Below, in pieces: positions 27,034-36,500 of a DNA stretch of 64,000 nucleotides. The notes beneath the pieces were generated by a model. The model ran no database searches. It was not told the origin of the DNA and saw only the letters and a program-made list of their open reading frames with translations. Where the stretch lies: assembly GCF_001685015.1 (NCBI RefSeq), contig NZ_MAYT01000030.1, positions 186,001 through 250,000 of the forward strand. Direction: 5' to 3'. Origin of the DNA: Pseudobacillus wudalianchiensis. GTDB taxonomy: Bacteria > Bacillota > Bacilli > Bacillales > Domibacillaceae. Positions within the stretch are counted from its first letter, which is position 1. Each line of letters begins with the position of its first letter. A program made the position numbers and the translations under genes.

Positions 27034-27153
27034 TTCTTAATCAACGAATAAATTCAGGTATAATTTTCTGTTAATTCTAAATTAACGAATAAAATGAAGG
27101 CAGATTAATTTAAATTTATATACACCGTTTGCGTAATGGTTACGCTATAACGG
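27031..27153 (+). promoter_or_regulatory. Direct repeat and inverted repeat upstream of the acyl-CoA operon
   Basis: An imperfect direct repeat of about 28 bases (TAATTCTTAATCAACGAATA at 27031 and TAATTCTAAATTAACGAATA at 27072) is followed by an inverted repeat from ACCGTTTGCGTAA (27123) to TTACGCTATAACGGT (ending 27153) that touches the RBS. The arrangement suggests one or two operators for an unlinked regulator such as a TetR-type protein. No certain -35/-10 pair was picked. Confidence 0.4.
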
Positions 27154-27168
27154 TAAAAGGAGTGAGGA

Positions 27169-28326
27169 GTGGTGAGACAATTACAACTTCCGGTATTTAA
27201 ATTCACGGAAGAACAAAAAGAGTTTCGGAAAAAAGTACGTTCTTTCTTGCAAGCTGAGAAACAAAAAGGAACATTTGACACACATGCTGATTCTTGGCTA
27301 AGCGCATATAGTGAGGAATTTTCGAAAAAGATTGGGGCACAAGGTTGGATTGGGATTACATTTCCTGGAAAATACGGAGGGCAAGCACGCTCCTCAATTG
27401 ACCGTTACATCGTTACAGAAGAGCTTTTGGCTTTTGGAGCTCCCGTTGCATCACACTGGTTTGCAGATCGTCAATCTGGGCCGTTACTCTTAAAGTTTGG
27501 AACAGAAGAACAGAAGGAATTTTTTATTCCAAAAATCGTGAAAGGTGAATGTTATTTTTCCATTGGACTTTCTGAACCGAACTCAGGATCTGATTTAGCA
27601 TCACTAAAAACGACTGCTGAAAGAGTGGATGGCGGCTGGATCGTTAATGGAATGAAGACATGGACCTCTGGTGCTCATCATTCGCACTACATGATCACCC
27701 TTTGCCGAACTTCTCCTCAGGATCCAAAAAATCGTCATGGGGGTATGAGTCAGCTAATTATTGATCTTAAATCTGATGGTGTAACCATTCGGCCAATTCA
27801 GTTCTTAACGGGTGAACATCATTTTAACGAAATCTTTCTTGAAAACGTTTTTGTTCCAGATAACAGAGTAGTTGGAGAAGTTGGAAATGGATGGGCACAA
27901 GGGTTAACTGAACTGGCATTCGAACGAAGTGGTCCGGAACGAATTTTAAGCACATTTCCACTGCTTGAAGAGGCGATTCGTTTATTGAAAGAAAAAAAGG
28001 ATCATAGAGGGTTGATGGATGCTTCGAAACTAGTAAGCCGAATGTGGTCACTGCGTAATATGTCGATAGGGATTGCAGCTCTGCTTGAAGAGAAAAAAGA
28101 TGTGAACTTAGCAGCTGCTCTAGTGAAAGATCTTGGCAACAGCTTTGAGCAACATGTAGCTGAAGTCATTCGGCTTCTTTTACCAGCCGTGCCAAGCAAG
28201 AATGCAGAAGATGAGTATGCCAGGCTGTTAGCGGAATCCATTTTACACGGCCCAGGGTTTACTATTCGTGGGGGGACAACTGAAATCCTCAGAGGAATAG
28301 TAGGGAAAGGAGTGATATCTGCATGA
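27169..28326 (+). CDS. Acyl-CoA dehydrogenase, first of a pair
   Basis: FAD-dependent enzyme that introduces the alpha-beta double bond in an acyl-CoA. The 385-residue protein has ITFPGKYGGQARSS near the N terminus, the FAD/substrate segment SIGLSEPNSGSDLASLKTTA (about 125-144), VNGMKTWTSGAHHS, ERSGPERILSTFPL, and a C-terminal GGTTEILRGIVGKG loop. It starts at GTG 27169 after AAAGGAG; a second GTG follows directly. Its stop overlaps the start of the next dehydrogenase by four bases, which points to a tight pair, as in alpha2-beta2 heterotetrameric acyl-CoA dehydrogenases. The substrate is not known; bile-acid-, carnitine- or branched-acid-like compounds are possible given the CoA transferase downstream. 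Confidence 0.9.
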   Translation: MVRQLQLPVFKFTEEQKEFRKKVRSFLQAEKQKGTFDTHADSWLSAYSEEFSKKIGAQGWIGITFPGKYGGQARSSIDRYIVTEELLAFGAPVASHWFADRQSGPLLLKFGTEEQKEFFIPKIVKGECYFSIGLSEPNSGSDLASLKTTAERVDGGWIVNGMKTWTSGAHHSHYMITLCRTSPQDPKNRHGGMSQLIIDLKSDGVTIRPIQFLTGEHHFNEIFLENVFVPDNRVVGEVGNGWAQGLTELAFERSGPERILSTFPLLEEAIRLLKEKKDHRGLMDASKLVSRMWSLRNMSIGIAALLEEKKDVNLAAALVKDLGNSFEQHVAEVIRLLLPAVPSKNAEDEYARLLAESILHGPGFTIRGGTTEILRGIVGKGVISA

Positions 28327-29384
28327 GTGAGATGAAATCATTTATTGAAGATGCTGCTGGAAAAATTTTAAAAGACTTATCGACTAAAGAACAACGTGAA
28401 CGTTTTGAAGAAGGTGAGTGGGCGAGTTCACTTTGGAAAACGATCCAAGAATCCGGGCTAACATTACTTGGAATTGAAGAAGAGAAAGGTGGAGTCGGCG
28501 GGGATTATGAGGACGTTTTTGCTATCTTGCGCGTCGTTGGAAAGTACGCTGCTCCAATTCCTTTAGCTGAAGTTATATACGCCAATCAATTTCTTGCCAC
28601 ACATGACGGTGAAGTGGAGGATAAATTAAGAGTCGTTCATTTCACAGAAGAAAGTTCGATGATCCAATCTCCGTATAAGTTGATACATGTTCCATATGGA
28701 AGATATGTTGACGAAGTGGTTGTGATCCGGCAGGAAGATCAACAAGCTTCTTATTCAATTGTGGATGTATTAACTGGTGAAATTGAGAAGAATGCCAATT
28801 TAGCTGCAGAGCCTCGTGATAACTTAACCTTTTTAAATCTAGGAGAAACAAAGAAATTAGATCTAAGTTTTAAAGAGGCTTTAGAAAATTACACAAAATT
28901 CTTAGCGCTTAGCCGTGTGGCAATGATGACAGGTGCGATGGAGAGTGTGCTCGCTTTATCTACCTTTTATGCAAAAGAGCGCCATCAGTTTGGTCGTCCC
29001 CTGCACAGGTTCCAGGCCATCCAGCATCACCTGACTGCAATGGCGGGCGAGGTGGCTGCTGCCTATTCAACACTTTCTGTGGCAAGTTCATTTTATCCAT
29101 CAGACTTAGGGAAAGAGCAAATTGCAATGGCTAAAATCGAGTTATCCGCTAACGCAAATGTAGTCGCAAAAGCTGCACACCAGCTTCATGCTGGAATTGG
29201 GATGACATATGAACATGAACTTCATCATTTTACTCGTCGTTTGTGGTCGTGGCGTGAAGAAGCAGGAAATGAGACATATTGGGCTGATCAGTTAGCTAGC
29301 TTGTATCAGGCTCGAGAAGAAACGATTTGGGAATCGATTACTCATGTAAAAGGAGAGGAAACACATGCCGGATCTACTGTTTGA
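28323..29384 (+). CDS. Acyl-CoA dehydrogenase, second of a pair
   Basis: A 353-residue, more divergent acyl-CoA dehydrogenase. Recognisable parts are LLGIEEEKGGVGGDYEDVFAILRVVGKYAAPIPLAE in the N-terminal helical domain, and in the C-terminal domain FYAKERHQFGRPLHRFQAIQHHLTAMAG and HQLHAGIGMTYEHELHHFTRRLWSWREEAG. The middle FAD-binding strand domain is short. This pattern is that of the smaller partner in two-gene acyl-CoA dehydrogenases. Starts within ATGA overlapping the first dehydrogenase, and its end overlaps the hydratase start by 20 bases, so translational coupling is likely along the operon. Confidence 0.87.
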   Translation: MSEMKSFIEDAAGKILKDLSTKEQRERFEEGEWASSLWKTIQESGLTLLGIEEEKGGVGGDYEDVFAILRVVGKYAAPIPLAEVIYANQFLATHDGEVEDKLRVVHFTEESSMIQSPYKLIHVPYGRYVDEVVVIRQEDQQASYSIVDVLTGEIEKNANLAAEPRDNLTFLNLGETKKLDLSFKEALENYTKFLALSRVAMMTGAMESVLALSTFYAKERHQFGRPLHRFQAIQHHLTAMAGEVAAAYSTLSVASSFYPSDLGKEQIAMAKIELSANANVVAKAAHQLHAGIGMTYEHELHHFTRRLWSWREEAGNETYWADQLASLYQAREETIWESITHVKGEETHAGSTV

Positions 29385-30192
29385 AGTAAATAATAAAATT
29401 GCAACAATCACATTAAATCGTCCTGAAACACTGAATGCGTTTAGTGGCGAAATGCTTGATTTATGGATTGATTCGCTTGAGAAAGTGAGGGATTCAGATG
29501 AGATTTCTGTTTTAATTGTCCAAGGAGCAGGAAATGGTTTCTGCTCCGGTGGAGATATTAAGGAGATGATCGCTGGTAATGGATTCTACAAGTCGGATCA
29601 AGATAATGTTTCAAAAGGAATCAATCGTAAGAACTCGCTATGGAAAAAAGTACAGCGAATTCCTCTTTTGTTAGAAGAAATCGATAAACCAGTGATTGCG
29701 AAAGTGCATGGAGCGGCCTTTGGAGCAGGACTTGACATGGCTCTAATGTGTGATATTCGTTTTGCTTCGGAATCAGCCCGATTGTCTGAAAGCTATATCA
29801 AAGTAGGAATCGTACCTGGAGATGGTGGAGCGTACTTCTTGCCGCGGCTTGTCGGCCGGGATATGGCATTGCATATGTTGTGGACAGGGGAAGTGTTGAC
29901 AGCAGAAGCAGCAAAAGAACGCGGACTTGTTACATTTGTTGTACCAGATGAGAAACTTGACCAAGCAGTTGCAGACTACGCAAAAGGTTTAGCCAATGGC
30001 CCTCAACTGGCAACGCAGCTCATCAAGCGTGCAGTCTATCAAAATAGCGAAATGTCATTACGCTCTTCACTTGATTATATTTCATCGAAAATGGCGCTTG
30101 TCATGGAAGAGGAGGATCACAAAGAAGGTGTGCGGGCTGTCATGGAAAAAAGAAAACCAAATTTCGGGAAAAATGAAACGTCAATAAAGTAA
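29365..30192 (+). CDS. Enoyl-CoA hydratase/isomerase family protein
   Basis: Crotonase-fold protein of 275 residues that would hydrate the enoyl-CoA made by the dehydrogenases. Visible: ITLNRPETLNAFSGEML (about 14-30), the oxyanion-hole segment GAGNGFCSGGDIKEM (about 55-69), KVHGAAFGAGLDMALMCDIRFAS (about 113-135) with the second oxyanion Gly, and ESYIKVGIVPGDGGAYFLPRLVG. The acidic residue expected near the second catalytic position is seen as GDGGA rather than the common Glu, leaving hydratase versus isomerase open. The RBS AGGAGAGG lies inside the preceding gene. Confidence 0.92.
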   Translation: MPDLLFEVNNKIATITLNRPETLNAFSGEMLDLWIDSLEKVRDSDEISVLIVQGAGNGFCSGGDIKEMIAGNGFYKSDQDNVSKGINRKNSLWKKVQRIPLLLEEIDKPVIAKVHGAAFGAGLDMALMCDIRFASESARLSESYIKVGIVPGDGGAYFLPRLVGRDMALHMLWTGEVLTAEAAKERGLVTFVVPDEKLDQAVADYAKGLANGPQLATQLIKRAVYQNSEMSLRSSLDYISSKMALVMEEEDHKEGVRAVMEKRKPNFGKNETSIK

Positions 30193-30207
30193 AAGAGGTG
30201 AGTTAAA

Positions 30208-31392
30208 TTGTTACAACCCCTGCATGATATACGTGTGCTTGATTTATCTAGAGTTTATGCGGGCCCAGTTGGAGCGATGACACTTGGAGACATGGGGGCA
30301 GACGTCATACGCGTGGAGCCGCCAGGCGGATCAGATAGTTTGAGGGAGTGGGGACCTTTTAAAAATGGAGAGAGTACTTACTATTTAAGTGCCAATCGTA
30401 ATAAAAGGTCTATTACTCTTAATTTAAAAACTGAAGAAGGAAAAAAACTATTCCTGGATTTAGTAGAAAAGTCAGACGTTGTCATTGAAAATTTTAAGTC
30501 TGGAACGATGGAAAAGCTCGGGCTGAATTATGAAATTTTAAAGGAAAAAAATAAGGGTATCATTGTTTGTTCGGTTACAGGATTTGGACAGAATGGCCCT
30601 CTAGGTTTATTGCCCGGATTTGATCCAGTCATACAAGCGATGAGTGGGTTGATGGATGTCACCGGTGCCCCAAATGGTGAAGCGACAAAAGTAGGGATTC
30701 CGATTGCAGATATTATTACCTCGGTTTATGTGGCATTAGGGATAGTAGCTGCAATAAGGCAAAGAGATCTAACGGGAGAAGGCCAATATATCGACATGTC
30801 TTTGCTGGATGTTCAAGTATCGAGTATGGCTAATGTGGCGACTGCTTATTTAAATACTGGAATGATTTCTGTGCGGAAAGGCAATCAGCATAATAATGTA
30901 GCACCCTATCAATTATTCCAAACAGCTGACTTTCCCATCATGATATGTGCAGGGAACGATCACTTATTTCGAAAGTTATCTCACGCCTTGGATCATCCGG
31001 AGTGGGGCAGTGATGAACGCTTTTTAACAAATAATGATCGAAAACAACATGAAGAAGAATTAGTTGATCTTATTGAGGAAGTATTAGCGACTAGGATGTC
31101 AAGTGAATGGGTTGAAATTATTTCAAAAGCTAAAGTTCCTGTGGGACGTGTTAATAATATTCAACAGGCATTGGAGCAGGATCAAGTAATCGCTAGGGGA
31201 GGAATCGAAACAGTTCCTCATGCTACGGGAGAGGTAAAACTGCTGGCCAGTCCGCTTCGGCATAGCGGGTTAAATATCCAAACTAAATTTGGGCCGCCGA
31301 CGCTAGGTCAGCACAATCAAGAGGTATTTGAAGAGCTTCTTCGAATAGGGGAAGAAGAACTTTCAGCTTTGTCAAAAAACAATGTAATATGA
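30208..31392 (+). CDS. CaiB/BaiF family (class III) CoA transferase
   Basis: A 394-residue class III CoA transferase, which moves CoA between carboxylic acids. Features: LDLSRVYAGPVGAMTLGDMGADVIRVEPP (about 11-39), SANRNKRSITLNLKT, NFKSGTMEKLGLNYE, SVTGFGQNGPLGLLPGFDPVIQAMSGLMDVTG (about 124-155), GQYIDMSLLDV and VGRVNNIQQALEQDQV near the end. It starts at TTG 30208 after AGAGGTG. As last gene of the operon it probably activates the acid whose CoA ester the dehydrogenases oxidise, or recycles CoA from the product; carnitine-type metabolism is one option but not shown. Confidence 0.93.
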   Translation: MLQPLHDIRVLDLSRVYAGPVGAMTLGDMGADVIRVEPPGGSDSLREWGPFKNGESTYYLSANRNKRSITLNLKTEEGKKLFLDLVEKSDVVIENFKSGTMEKLGLNYEILKEKNKGIIVCSVTGFGQNGPLGLLPGFDPVIQAMSGLMDVTGAPNGEATKVGIPIADIITSVYVALGIVAAIRQRDLTGEGQYIDMSLLDVQVSSMANVATAYLNTGMISVRKGNQHNNVAPYQLFQTADFPIMICAGNDHLFRKLSHALDHPEWGSDERFLTNNDRKQHEEELVDLIEEVLATRMSSEWVEIISKAKVPVGRVNNIQQALEQDQVIARGGIETVPHATGEVKLLASPLRHSGLNIQTKFGPPTLGQHNQEVFEELLRIGEEELSALSKNNVI

Positions 31393-31524
31393 AGAGAGTT
31401 AGTCTGAAAAGAGGTGCTCTCAATGGAGAATGAAAGTTTTAAAAGTAATGATTCGGTGTCTTTGATTCACTATTGATTTTTGAGTGCAAACGCATTTAAA
31501 CCGATATAAAATAAACAACCTTAA

Positions 31525-31566
31525 AGAGCCTTTCTATAATAAAATGTAGCAAGGCTCTCATATTTT
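31525..31566 (+). terminator. Terminator of the acyl-CoA operon
   Basis: AGAGCCTT (31525-31532) and AAGGCTCT (31551-31558) pair perfectly, then CATATTTTTATA. It lies 130 bases after the CoA transferase stop. Confidence 0.7.
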
Positions 31567-32028
31567 TATATTAAATTAAATAACTTTATTAGCTCTTTAT
31601 ACAATGGTTAGCTAGAAGAATAAAATGTAAAAAATTCAAATTGTGCAAAATTCAAATAATATTTAAATAAAAATAGTAAACTAGATCAATAATTCTCATT
31701 AAATAAAAATCAAAAAGATCACTCATTTATATAATGGTCAATTTTTGCATCGAATAGCATTTTTCTATGAGAAATTAAATTTCGAGGCAAAATTAGCCTT
31801 CTCTCAGTATCCTAAAAGCAAAAAATAACTTTACTTTGTCTGGGGTTGACAAGGCCATCTTTAACGCCTATCAGTGACATAGCTTCTCTAACATCAATAT
31901 CACAAAGGTATGACGGACTCAATGGCGCTGTTTTTTGAATCCTTTCCGGCGAAATCCACTGCTTCTTTTATAATCTTATAAAGGACAGCATACCTTAATT
32001 GTTTCTTTTTATGACAAGTTTCTTCATA
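31567..32028. other. Gap without a supported gene
   Basis: AT-rich DNA, then a denser stretch (31840-32000) whose minus strand can be read as ISPERIQKTAPLSPSYLCDIDVREA with a stop nearby. This may be a gene remnant next to the recombinase, but I do not recognise it. Confidence 0.35.
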
Positions 32029-32742
32029 TTATATATACTCTCCTAAAATTTCATCTTTCCAGCAGTGAACAGCATTCTGCTCCCACTCGAATATTTTCTC
32101 CAGATAAATCATGGTCATTTCGATTTTTTCATGCCCCAGGCTTCGCATAGTTTTATAAATATCTGCACCGGCTTTTCTTGATATAATGGCGAAACTGTGC
32201 CGGAATGCATGGGCGGTGATTCGGCAGCTCCGATTCTGCCGGAAGGGCAGGCCTATCCGCTCAATCGCCTTTCTCAAATACTGAGCGAGATAAGAGGAAG
32301 AGAAAGCCTTGCCGGTACTAGTGGGGAAGAGAGGGGAATCGTCATTCTCTGAAAAGCGGGTATCTGGAAGTCTTGCTTCCCTATAATGGCGAATGCTTTC
32401 CACCACTTTTGGCGTCAGAGGAATAGAGCGGTGCTTGTTGTCTTTTCTCCACACGGACAGGTAGTATCCTCCAACCAAGCTGTCATACTTTAGGTCAGAA
32501 ACTTTTAGTTTACATAACTCAATATTTCGCAAACCCGTTGCGTCTAGTATTTGCATAAGGCCGAAAAGAACAGGGTGGTTCTCACGTTCAAAATTATCCA
32601 GCAGCTGGACGACCTCGTTTGGCCCTAAGTCTCGATTAGGACGGTCTTCTTTTCGGACCGTGGCACTGAGCAATTCCTCATGGACGGCTTCCTTAATATA
32701 GTCCGACCGGTGAAGGAAAGGGAAGAAGCTTTTCCAAATCAT
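32029..32742 (-). CDS. Tyrosine recombinase, N-terminally short
   Basis: Phage-integrase-family catalytic domain with the active-site set in place: Arg in DATGLRNIELCKLKVSDL, the Lys-bearing beta hairpin region WRKDNKHRSIPL, HAFRHSFAIISRKAG (H-x-x-R), LGHEKIEMTMIYLE with the nucleophile Tyr. The protein is 237 residues from ATG; upstream, the frame stays open for about 20 more codons (PYSPATIARKT) but reaches a stop, so the first helices of the core-binding domain are absent. Neither start has a good RBS. It lies next to an IS3 remnant and a gene-poor stretch, and I see no element ends around it. It may be a decayed integrase of a lost element. Confidence 0.8.
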   Translation of the reverse strand: MIWKSFFPFLHRSDYIKEAVHEELLSATVRKEDRPNRDLGPNEVVQLLDNFERENHPVLFGLMQILDATGLRNIELCKLKVSDLKYDSLVGGYYLSVWRKDNKHRSIPLTPKVVESIRHYREARLPDTRFSENDDSPLFPTSTGKAFSSSYLAQYLRKAIERIGLPFRQNRSCRITAHAFRHSFAIISRKAGADIYKTMRSLGHEKIEMTMIYLEKIFEWEQNAVHCWKDEILGEYI

Positions 32743-33198
32743 TGTTTTCCTGGCGATCGTTGCAGGGGAGTAAGGCTTTTTTTTAAAACACGAGGACTCC
32801 TTTCCACTACTTACGCTTGATATCTTCTTAAATGTTGCTTGCTTAAACTCTTAAACCAGGACCCTTCAATGAGGGAAAAAGAGAAAAAGAGGGAATCAAC
32901 ATGCAGGAGGTTGTTTTGCGAATTTTTGTAGAAAGAAATTGGGAATAGTAAATTTTGATGGAGAGGAAAGCCTTGAGTAATTTGAGAGCTTGTCCTTGTC
33001 ATTTTGCTTCCAACCAAATCATAAAGGGAGTGCCAACAAAGCATTCCCTTTTAAGACAACAAAAATAAATATTATGTAAAGTAAATTTAAAAGAGAAATC
33101 TTTGTTCATTTTTTTATTAAAAAGAACTCTTCAAAAGTAAAAGAATCCCTATCAGTAACTTTCACTGAATGGATGAATGTAAACTCTTTTGCCTATTT
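32743..33198. other. Gap upstream of the recombinase
   Basis: Holds the startless beginning of the recombinase frame and a hairpin, AAAGGGAGTGC (33022-33032) with GCATTCCCTTT, which may terminate transcription in either direction. Nothing else is supported. Confidence 0.4.
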
Positions 33199-33340
33199 AT
33201 AAATCGGAACTTTTGATACACCATATTTGCGGCTTAATTGTTTGCTGAGCTGCATGAATGAGACAAAACAACAATCGTCTTCTTTAAGTCATCAGTATAT
33301 TTTTCTCCTGCGGATTTATGTTCTAATTCGGTCACATCCT
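33199..33340 (-). pseudogene. IS3-family transposase OrfA remnant
   Basis: The minus strand reads EKYTDDLKKTIVVLSHS, then in a shifted frame QLSKQLSRKYGVSKVPIYK-stop. This is the helix-turn-helix start of IS3-type OrfA proteins (KYTDELK, SRKYGVS-x-x-T-x-Y-K). OrfB and terminal repeats are not found, so only a scar remains. Confidence 0.75.
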
Positions 33341-33446
33341 CTCAAAATAATTACAACGTCTTAATTAAACTATGTCCACAAAACCACACTAACTCTTCGT
33401 TTTTGTACACTTTGAATAATTGATCTATAAACCTATTTTTTGAAAA

Positions 33447-33485
33447 TTAACTTCATTTTAACAATCTGCTTACAGTAAAAGTACA
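33447..33485 (+). promoter_or_regulatory. Pho box upstream of the SLH phosphoesterase
   Basis: TTAACT (33447), TTAACA (33458), CTTACA (33469) and AGTACA (33480) follow each other at exactly 11-base steps. This is the direct-repeat spacing of PhoP sites in Bacillus. The box ends 47 bases before the ATG, with an AT-rich -10-like TTTAAAAT (33492-33500) between. Phosphate-starvation induction is the natural inference. Confidence 0.75.
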
Positions 33486-33532
33486 AACTTTATTTAAAAT
33501 GTAAAAGAAGCGTTTTTAATAAGGAGGAAGTT

Positions 33533-36500
33533 ATGAGAAAAAGGTCCGTCTACATGTTAGCACTTGCCACTTGTTTATCTGTTTCAACATTCGCATCAGA
33601 AATATCTGCCGAAGGGATAACGGAGTCTGCACAAAGACCCATATTAGATGTTCAAAAAAACCCCTCATTATTTATTACTGAGTTGGTTCCGAATACAACT
33701 AATGCACCTGGCAGTTCGACCGATGCCTACGAGTTTATTGAGATATATAACAATAGCGATCAGCCTGTGTCATTGAAAAATTATCAATTAATTTATCGCT
33801 ATCCAGATGGAAGTAAAGGAGATACAACATGGACATTTAAAGAAGATAAAACGATTCCTGCACAAGGCACGATCGTTGTTTGGGTGAAAAATGAAGCCAA
33901 CGAAGGTTTGACATTAGCTGACTTTAACAAGCAGTTCAATAGTCAATTAACAGAAGATCAATTGGTGACGGTGGAATCAGCGGGAATGTCGAATACGGCT
34001 GCACGCACATTAGCGATTGCTGATACATATAATAACGAATTATCGGAAGCGAGCTATTCAAAAGATCAAGTACAAGAAAATAACGGTATTCAATATCAAT
34101 TATCGGCTGATCAAAAGAAGATGGAAGTAATCCATTTTAATGAGCCGGCCACTCCAGGAGCAGTCTTGTCAGAGCAAGTGCCGGAAGAACCTGTGCATAT
34201 TGTTAAGGATACAACAGCACCCGTGATTGAACATACTCCTGTGGCTTCTATTCAAGCAGGTGAAGATGTCCAATTAAATGCTCAAGTGACAGATGATGTA
34301 ACGGTGAAAAATGTCAAAGTCACGTATCGCTTGAATCAAGATAGCCCTTGGATAGAAATAAATATGTCAGCAGATGAACAGAAGCCTAATACATATGCAG
34401 TAACGATTCCTAAAGAAGAGATTGTGGAACAGGAAATCTTTTATCAAATCCATGCATTTGATGGAGTGAACATATCAAAAACAGAGGAATATGAAGTAAC
34501 TGTAGAAGGACATACATACGATTCGCAAAAAGTGCCTGAGCTGTTAATGACGGAAATCGTACCTGATTCCACTAATGTTGGCGGGCTTGATGGGTATGAA
34601 TTTATCGAGGTGTATAACAATACGACAGAAACGGTGAACTTGAAAGACTATAAGATTCGTTATCGTTATCCAGCAGAAGGCCCAGGCGCAGATTTGATTT
34701 GGGGACCAGCGAAAGAAGACATCCTTTTGCCATCAGGTGAAACGATGGTATTTTGGATTATTAATGGGCCGAATCAAGACAAAACAGTGGCTGACTTTAA
34801 CAGTCACTATAATGTTGATTTAATAGAGGACAAAAATATAGTGAGAATATTTTCTGGAGGGATGGCAAATAGTGGAGCCCGAGGTATTTCGATTGCAACA
34901 AATACAGGGAAAGACGTTTCAGTAGGCTATTATAATGATGAAGGAACAAAAGATGACACGATAGCCGACAAAGGCATTTTCTATACATTCCCGACAACAC
35001 CAGGTGACACGGTAATGAAGAAGTATAGCAGTGGCACTGATGCAGCAACACCGGGAACACTAGCCGATCGCCAAAAGCCGGCTCAAAAGGTGAAATTACC
35101 GATTGATAATGAAAAGCCAGTCGTATCGGATATTACGGATCAAACACCTGTCTCTGAAATGAATGATATTCAATTAACTTTTGATTTAAAAGACAATCGT
35201 GCTGTGAAAACAGCCCGTTTATTTTACAAAACAAATAAAGATTCCCAGTATCAAGCTGTTGATTTAACAGAAAACTATGATGATAAACTGTATCACCATA
35301 CCATTTACTCTCCTAGTTTAATAGGCAAACAATTGGTTGAATATTATTTGGTTGTGTCGGATGGAGTGAATGAAATAAAGACAGAGCCGAAGAAAATGCC
35401 TATTTTGCAAGACCAGCAGCAAACCGGGATCGATTTGAATGTGGAAGATGATTCTTTATTAAATAAAACAGCTTTAATTAAAGCTTCCCATCCAATAGAA
35501 TATGCGAATACGAAGCTTTCCGTTGACGGCACGGACGTAACATCGGAAACAACACCAGCTTTAGCAGAACCAGCCTATTTTGCTTTCGATGTAAAGAAGG
35601 TAAACCTTTATTTTAAAAATGGTGTCACAATTGGCGATGAAGCGTTGCATATTTTCGATGATACGATCGATACATATGTAACAAAAACTGTTCCAGTCGA
35701 TCCAAAATATTTTGAGCAAGGAAAGAATGCTATTATCTCCATCCGTTCTGGAACAAAGGTATCTCCTTTTGATCAAGAATCCGAGGAAAATCGAGATGAT
35801 TTTTATATAAAAAACATTCGGCTCGTATTAAAAGATGGAACGATCATTTATGATCCTGCTTACAGCAATCCAGATAAAGAAATTTCAGTAGGAGATGGAG
35901 CGTCAGCCAAACCTGTCATTGATTTCTCTTTTAAAGTGCCAGATGAGAAATTTATTGCGAAAGCTTATAAGTGGGATACTACGAAAGTAAAGGAAGGTAC
36001 TCACGTTGTTGAGGCTGCCAATGGAGAGGAAAAAGCCGAAGCGAGCGTCATTGTTGATAATAGCGGTCCAGTCTTGACATCAACTCTAGAAGAGGGGAAG
36101 GAATATAAAGGTCCGATCTCTATTAATGTTGAGGCAAAGGATGATTTGTCAGGGGTTGATAAGGTAACAGCAGAGCTTGATGGCAAAGAAATCAGCCTTC
36201 CACTTGAAACATCTTCCGCCAAACTAAAACCGGGTGCACACACGCTAAAAATAACAGCTGTCGATCAGGTAGGAAATGAAGCAACCAAAACTGTTACATT
36301 TCATGTTGCTGAAGAACAGCCGTATAAACCAGAAGCAGTGAATCCAAAAGATGGTGCGAAGAATGTTTCTACTTCTACAAAATTAAAAGTGAAAGTGTCT
36401 GACCCCACAAAAGATGAGCTTGATGTGTCGTTTATGAAAGGTTATCGGTACAAGGCGAATGAAGTGGACCATGTGTCTGTATACGAAAACACTGTGGATC

